NCBI GenBank assembly: GCA_045600105.1
Contig: JAZRXG010000014.1
Coordinates: forward strand, 1 to 17,046
Length of the DNA stretch: 17,046 nucleotides
Reading direction: 5' to 3'
From: UBA1206 sp045600105
GTDB lineage: Bacteria > Bacillota > Clostridia > Oscillospirales > CAG-382
Under the pieces are notes generated by a model. It saw only the letters and a program-made list of their open reading frames with translations, was not told where the DNA came from and ran no database searches. This document shows positions 13,585 through 17,046 of the stretch, piece by piece. Positions within the stretch are counted from its first letter, which is position 1. Each line of letters opens with the position of its first letter. The translations under genes were made by a program, and so were the position numbers.

Positions 13585-16500
13585 ATGAAAAAAACGTCAA
13601 TCGCGTTACTCCTCGTTTTCACGCTCGTGTTTGCATCGTTCGTATCAATGTTCACCGTTTCCGCGGCGTATTCGCTCGTTGAAGATACTTCAAAAGCGTA
13701 CGACGTCAAGGAAGGCGTTCATTACACCGAATATCAGCTCACCAGCGGCGTGAACGGAACCACGGTCAAGGCAAATATGCTTGAGTTTTCACCCGAGGAT
13801 TATATCCCCATGGTGTTCTCTTGCTGGGCCGGCAGCACCGGTCTCTGCGCAAAGCAGTATGAATACGCCGAACAGAAATACGGTTACGACGTAGCCGCAG
13901 TTATGAACGGTGCGTTCTTCAGCATGGCAGACGGCACTCTTGTCGGCATCAACATTTCCAACGGCAAGATATCCTGCGCTCACGCGGGATATTCGGGAGA
14001 AGTCGTTGCCTTCTCTTCAGACGGACATTTCGATGTCGTCAACTCCAACATCACTTACACTCTCAACATCGACGGCAAAGACGTTCCCAACGGTATTTAC
14101 TACATCAACAAGCACAACGGTGAATCCGAGTCCGGCTGGTCGCCCAGATTCTATTATTTCGACACTTCCTGCGGAAGCCAGTGCGACACCTATGCTGAAT
14201 GTCCCGGCACCGAGATCATCTGCCGCAAAGCGGAAAACAGCGAACTCGTCGTCGGCGGCACGCTCAAAGGGGAAGTAATCGAAGTCAAAAAGAACTCCTA
14301 CGGAACCTACCTCGCAGACAATACTTACGATCTTTCCGACAAATTCGTGCTCTTCCTCAAAGCCGGCTCTTCTTACGAAAGCTACATTGAGGGTCTCGAA
14401 GCAGGCGCTCTCGTCGAGATAGGCGCAGACGAAACCGTAGTATCCTCCAAAAAGATAATGGAAAACGCTTCTTCCGTTATCACCAACGTCGGCTGGCTCG
14501 TAAAAGACGGCGTTGACCAGACCAAGATCAATTCCACCATCGGCACCCATTCCGTCACCCTGAAAGCAAGATGGAACGCTTTCGGTGTCAAAGCAGACGG
14601 AACTTACGTATTCTTCACCAGCGAAGGCGGCTCCACCGGTGACGGTGAAAGCCTTGCAGCTACTCTCCAGGACGTTGCCCGCACCATGATCGACGCAGGC
14701 TGCGTAAACGTTATAAGAATGGACGGCGGCGGATCCGTCGCTCTCTACGTCGAAGACGACGGTACCGGAAAACCCGGTTACAAGACCCCTTCGACCAGAC
14801 CTGTTTCTGACTGCATCCTTATAATCAAACGTCCCGAAGCAAGCGAAAAGCAGGTCGCGGCACTTGACGAATTCATCGCTCAGGCAGAAGAAGCTCTCGC
14901 CACCTCCGAAGACGAAGCAATGCGCGAAGCTTATGAAGCCGGACTCGCAGTCAAGGGATCCAAGTATTCCACGAGCGGCGACTATGTCAGAGCAATAATG
15001 AAGTTCGACCGCGTATTCGGCGGACTCGCGGAGCTCTCAGACCTTATCGCTGCGGCAAAATCCATATCTTACAGCGATTACACCGACGAGGATCTTGCGG
15101 CCATTCAGGAAGCTTATCAGTACGCCGTCGCGGTCAAAGCGACCAAAGACGCTACCATTGCCGCGATAAACGACGCGGTCGATAAGCTCGAAGCAGCCCT
15201 TGCTCTCAATGACAACGCCGCACTCGGCAAATCTTACACCGTAAACGGCTTATATCCCAACGCTGCTGCTCCCACCTATCCCGATGAAGGCGGCGTGACT
15301 CTTACCGACGGCAAAGACGCGGCAGCTTCTTACTCGGATTACGGTTGGGTCGGATTCAACTCCGGTTCGTCCGAGCTCAGCAGCGTCAGCCCCAAGGTCG
15401 GCACAATCATAGTTGACCTCGAAGAAGAAGTCGATATCGCTTCGTTCGCACTCAACGTATACGACGGACTCGGCGACGCGGGCATCAAAGCTCCTTCCTA
15501 CGTCGAATTCTTCTATTCGTCAGACAACAGTACCTGGACTTCAGCCGGAAAAGTTACCGATCTCAAAGTCAAGGCCTCCGTAAAGTGTCTGAACAGCTTC
15601 GAACTCAGCGCTTCGGCTCCTATTGCCGCGCGATATGTAAAAGCCGAATTCGGATTTGCTTCCACCTGGGCATTCATTTCCGAAATCAAGGTTATCAAGT
15701 CCTATGACAGAGTTTCCAACGTAGGTTGGGTCAAAGGGTTCAACTCCTCAATCGCCGCAGGCGACGCGTTCATATTCACTCCCGATACCTGCCCCGATCT
15801 TTCGACCGTCAACCTCAGATGGACATCGAACATTTATCTCACCTGGGATGAAAGCGCAAACGGCTTCAAAGTCACCAAGACCGAATATCCCGACGGAAAA
15901 GACGGAACCGCCTACACCGACGATATGATTTGCATCGGCGTACACAACTCCGAAGTTGCCGGTGACACCGACGGTTCTGCCGCAAACAGATCGTATGCCG
16001 CTACCGCAAAGATCGGTGATTACATAGAATTCCACGGGATCAACCTCAACAGCAAGGATGTTCTTCCCGGCGGATACTTCAAGATCGTCAAAGCCGCTGA
16101 CTTCAACGATGAATTCAACGGTATGTATGAAACTCCCGAATATGACATTCCCACCAACGGCGCTAAACCGCTTGAAGGAACCGCAACTCTCGTTCCCGAA
16201 ATGGTTTACGAACAGATCTCCGGCGGCGGTTCGGATGCCGAATACGCCTTCGATGGGGAAGTCCTCGTCGTTGACGATACCGGTGCAGGTTGGCCCTGCA
16301 TAACCGGTACTTACGCAAAACCCATTATCGCGTCTCTCGAAGGAACCACTATCGACATCGATTTCACCGTCGAAGGCGGCAACACCGCGATAATCCTCAA
16401 TACTTCCGATCAGTCCATCAAGATCCATCAGAACGTTAACGGTTCGCTCGACGCGGGTTCCGGAGACCTCTACGCAGGTACTTATAAAGTAAGCTGCGAT

Positions 16501-16872
16501 CTCAAGGATATCCTTGCGTACGACGCAACAAAAGAACCTTCCAGCTATTCGGGTTCTACGGCGATCGTTCCCGACGAAGACGGCAACGTGACCTTCACCG
16601 GAATTACGATCTACGCAACCGGCGGTGCAAAAGTCACCATCAACTCGCTGAAGATAACTTCTGCAAAACCCGCAGTACGCGGCGATATGAACGAAGACGG
16701 AAAAGTCAATTCCGCAGACGCGGTTTATCTGCTTCGCAATACGATGCGTCCCGACAAATATCCCATCACTCAGAGCGGTGACGTAAACGGCGACGGAAAG
16801 ACCACTTCCGCTGACGCCGTGTATCTTCTACGTTACACTATGCGCCCCGAAAAATATCCTCTTGCCGACTAA
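13585..16872 (+). CDS. Secreted phosphodiester glycosidase with discoidin domain and C-terminal dockerin
   Basis: A 1095-residue exported protein. Signal peptide 1-27 (TVSA/AYS). Residues about 60-415 form a phosphodiester glycosidase (NAGPA, DUF2233-like) domain: VAAVMNGAFFS (103-113), ARWNAFGVKADGTYVFF (328-344), SLAATLQDVARTMIDAGCVN (356-375) and the hallmark IRMDGGGSVALY (377-388). Known relatives cleave GlcNAc-1-phosphodiester links. Residues about 420-542 are a helical FIVAR-like bundle, 543-706 a discoidin-like domain ending in ARYVKAEFG, 707-850 a beta-rich region of unknown type, and 870-1025 a further beta-sandwich, perhaps carbohydrate-binding. Residues 1031-1095 hold two dockerin repeats (GDMNEDGKVNSADAVYLLR, GDVNGDGKTTSADAVYLLR). 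ATG 13585 gives a normal signal peptide; a TTG at 13579 is nearer AAAGG and is the alternative. It appears to be monocistronic, between a consensus promoter and a terminator. Confidence 0.88.
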   Translation: MKKTSIALLLVFTLVFASFVSMFTVSAAYSLVEDTSKAYDVKEGVHYTEYQLTSGVNGTTVKANMLEFSPEDYIPMVFSCWAGSTGLCAKQYEYAEQKYGYDVAAVMNGAFFSMADGTLVGINISNGKISCAHAGYSGEVVAFSSDGHFDVVNSNITYTLNIDGKDVPNGIYYINKHNGESESGWSPRFYYFDTSCGSQCDTYAECPGTEIICRKAENSELVVGGTLKGEVIEVKKNSYGTYLADNTYDLSDKFVLFLKAGSSYESYIEGLEAGALVEIGADETVVSSKKIMENASSVITNVGWLVKDGVDQTKINSTIGTHSVTLKARWNAFGVKADGTYVFFTSEGGSTGDGESLAATLQDVARTMIDAGCVNVIRMDGGGSVALYVEDDGTGKPGYKTPSTRPVSDCILIIKRPEASEKQVAALDEFIAQAEEALATSEDEAMREAYEAGLAVKGSKYSTSGDYVRAIMKFDRVFGGLAELSDLIAAAKSISYSDYTDEDLAAIQEAYQYAVAVKATKDATIAAINDAVDKLEAALALNDNAALGKSYTVNGLYPNAAAPTYPDEGGVTLTDGKDAAASYSDYGWVGFNSGSSELSSVSPKVGTIIVDLEEEVDIASFALNVYDGLGDAGIKAPSYVEFFYSSDNSTWTSAGKVTDLKVKASVKCLNSFELSASAPIAARYVKAEFGFASTWAFISEIKVIKSYDRVSNVGWVKGFNSSIAAGDAFIFTPDTCPDLSTVNLRWTSNIYLTWDESANGFKVTKTEYPDGKDGTAYTDDMICIGVHNSEVAGDTDGSAANRSYAATAKIGDYIEFHGINLNSKDVLPGGYFKIVKAADFNDEFNGMYETPEYDIPTNGAKPLEGTATLVPEMVYEQISGGGSDAEYAFDGEVLVVDDTGAGWPCITGTYAKPIIASLEGTTIDIDFTVEGGNTAIILNTSDQSIKIHQNVNGSLDAGSGDLYAGTYKVSCDLKDILAYDATKEPSSYSGSTAIVPDEDGNVTFTGITIYATGGAKVTINSLKITSAKPAVRGDMNEDGKVNSADAVYLLRNTMRPDKYPITQSGDVNGDGKTTSADAVYLLRYTMRPEKYPLAD

Positions 16873-16907
16873 AATACCGTACAAACTTTAATGTATTATA
16901 AATCGAA

Positions 16908-16948
16908 AGGGGCTGTAGCAAAACAATAATTGCTACAGCCTCTGTTTT
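16908..16948 (+). terminator. Terminator after the dockerin gene
   Basis: Arms 16908-16921 (AGGGGCTGTAGCAA) and 16930-16943 (TTGCTACAGCCTCT) pair over 14 positions with one G-U and an 8-base loop, followed by GTTTT. It lies 35 bases past the stop codon. The T-run is short, but the stem is strong. The sequence after it to the window end (98 bases) shows no gene I can support. Confidence 0.75.
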
Positions 16949-17046
16949 GATTGATAAGGATACGAAAAAAAGGCAAGAATTTCGCAGAAAAGGTGGATAT
17001 TTCCAGAAAAAAGGCGAACAAACAAGGCATCCGCCGAAAACGACGC

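Overview
The window looks like chromosomal DNA of an anaerobic Clostridia-type Firmicute (Bacillota), probably a gut or rumen member of the Oscillospiraceae/Ruminococcaceae or a neighbouring uncultured lineage. The reasons are secreted proteins carrying dockerin repeats, strong AGGAGG-type ribosome binding sites, classical sigma-A promoters with 17-bp spacers, lipoproteins with Gram-positive style signal peptides, an EpsC-type serine acetyltransferase and a short ProB without a PUA domain. Most of the window has balanced base composition, but about 1-1110 is clearly more AT-rich and reads like accessory, decaying DNA.

Layout. (1) 1-1110: a lipoprotein gene, then a broken remnant of a DUF6273-type domain and further decayed coding sequence, closed by a strong hairpin. 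(2) 1120-3349, minus strand: a GH27 alpha-galactosidase, an overlapping small CxxC protein and serine O-acetyltransferase, driven by a good promoter at 3393-3421. (3) 3509-6649, plus strand, from the divergent promoter at 3440-3468: a tiny lipoprotein, a secreted discoidin/dockerin protein, and a DppA-like M55 D-aminopeptidase. (4) 6703-9607, minus strand: a three-gene sugar operon (TIM-barrel sugar isomerase/epimerase, Gfo/Idh/MocA dehydrogenase, sugar nucleotidyltransferase). It converges on region 3 at a shared bidirectional terminator. (5) 9672-12834, minus strand: proB-proA (proline synthesis), a hairpin, then two overlapping genes, a membrane-anchored NodB-like protein without its metal ligands and a short unknown protein. 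(6) 12929-16872, plus strand: a Maf nucleotide pyrophosphatase, then, behind a perfect consensus promoter, a 1095-residue secreted protein with a phosphodiester glycosidase (NAGPA) domain, a helical linker, a discoidin domain, a beta-rich region and a C-terminal dockerin. The window ends just beyond its terminator.

How the genes fit together. Two separate loci encode secreted proteins that combine a discoidin-like carbohydrate-binding domain with dockerin-type calcium loops. One sits with a D-aminopeptidase, the other carries a glycan-phosphodiester hydrolase. Together with the GH27 enzyme and the sugar operon, this suggests a lifestyle built on processing complex glycans and wall-derived material. 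No cohesin or scaffoldin is visible here, so whether the dockerins dock anything is open. I found no CRISPR array, tRNA, rRNA or intact mobile element. The most unusual items are the NodB pseudoenzyme pair behind proBA, the internal dockerin, the phosphodiester glycosidase-dockerin fusion and the decayed left end.
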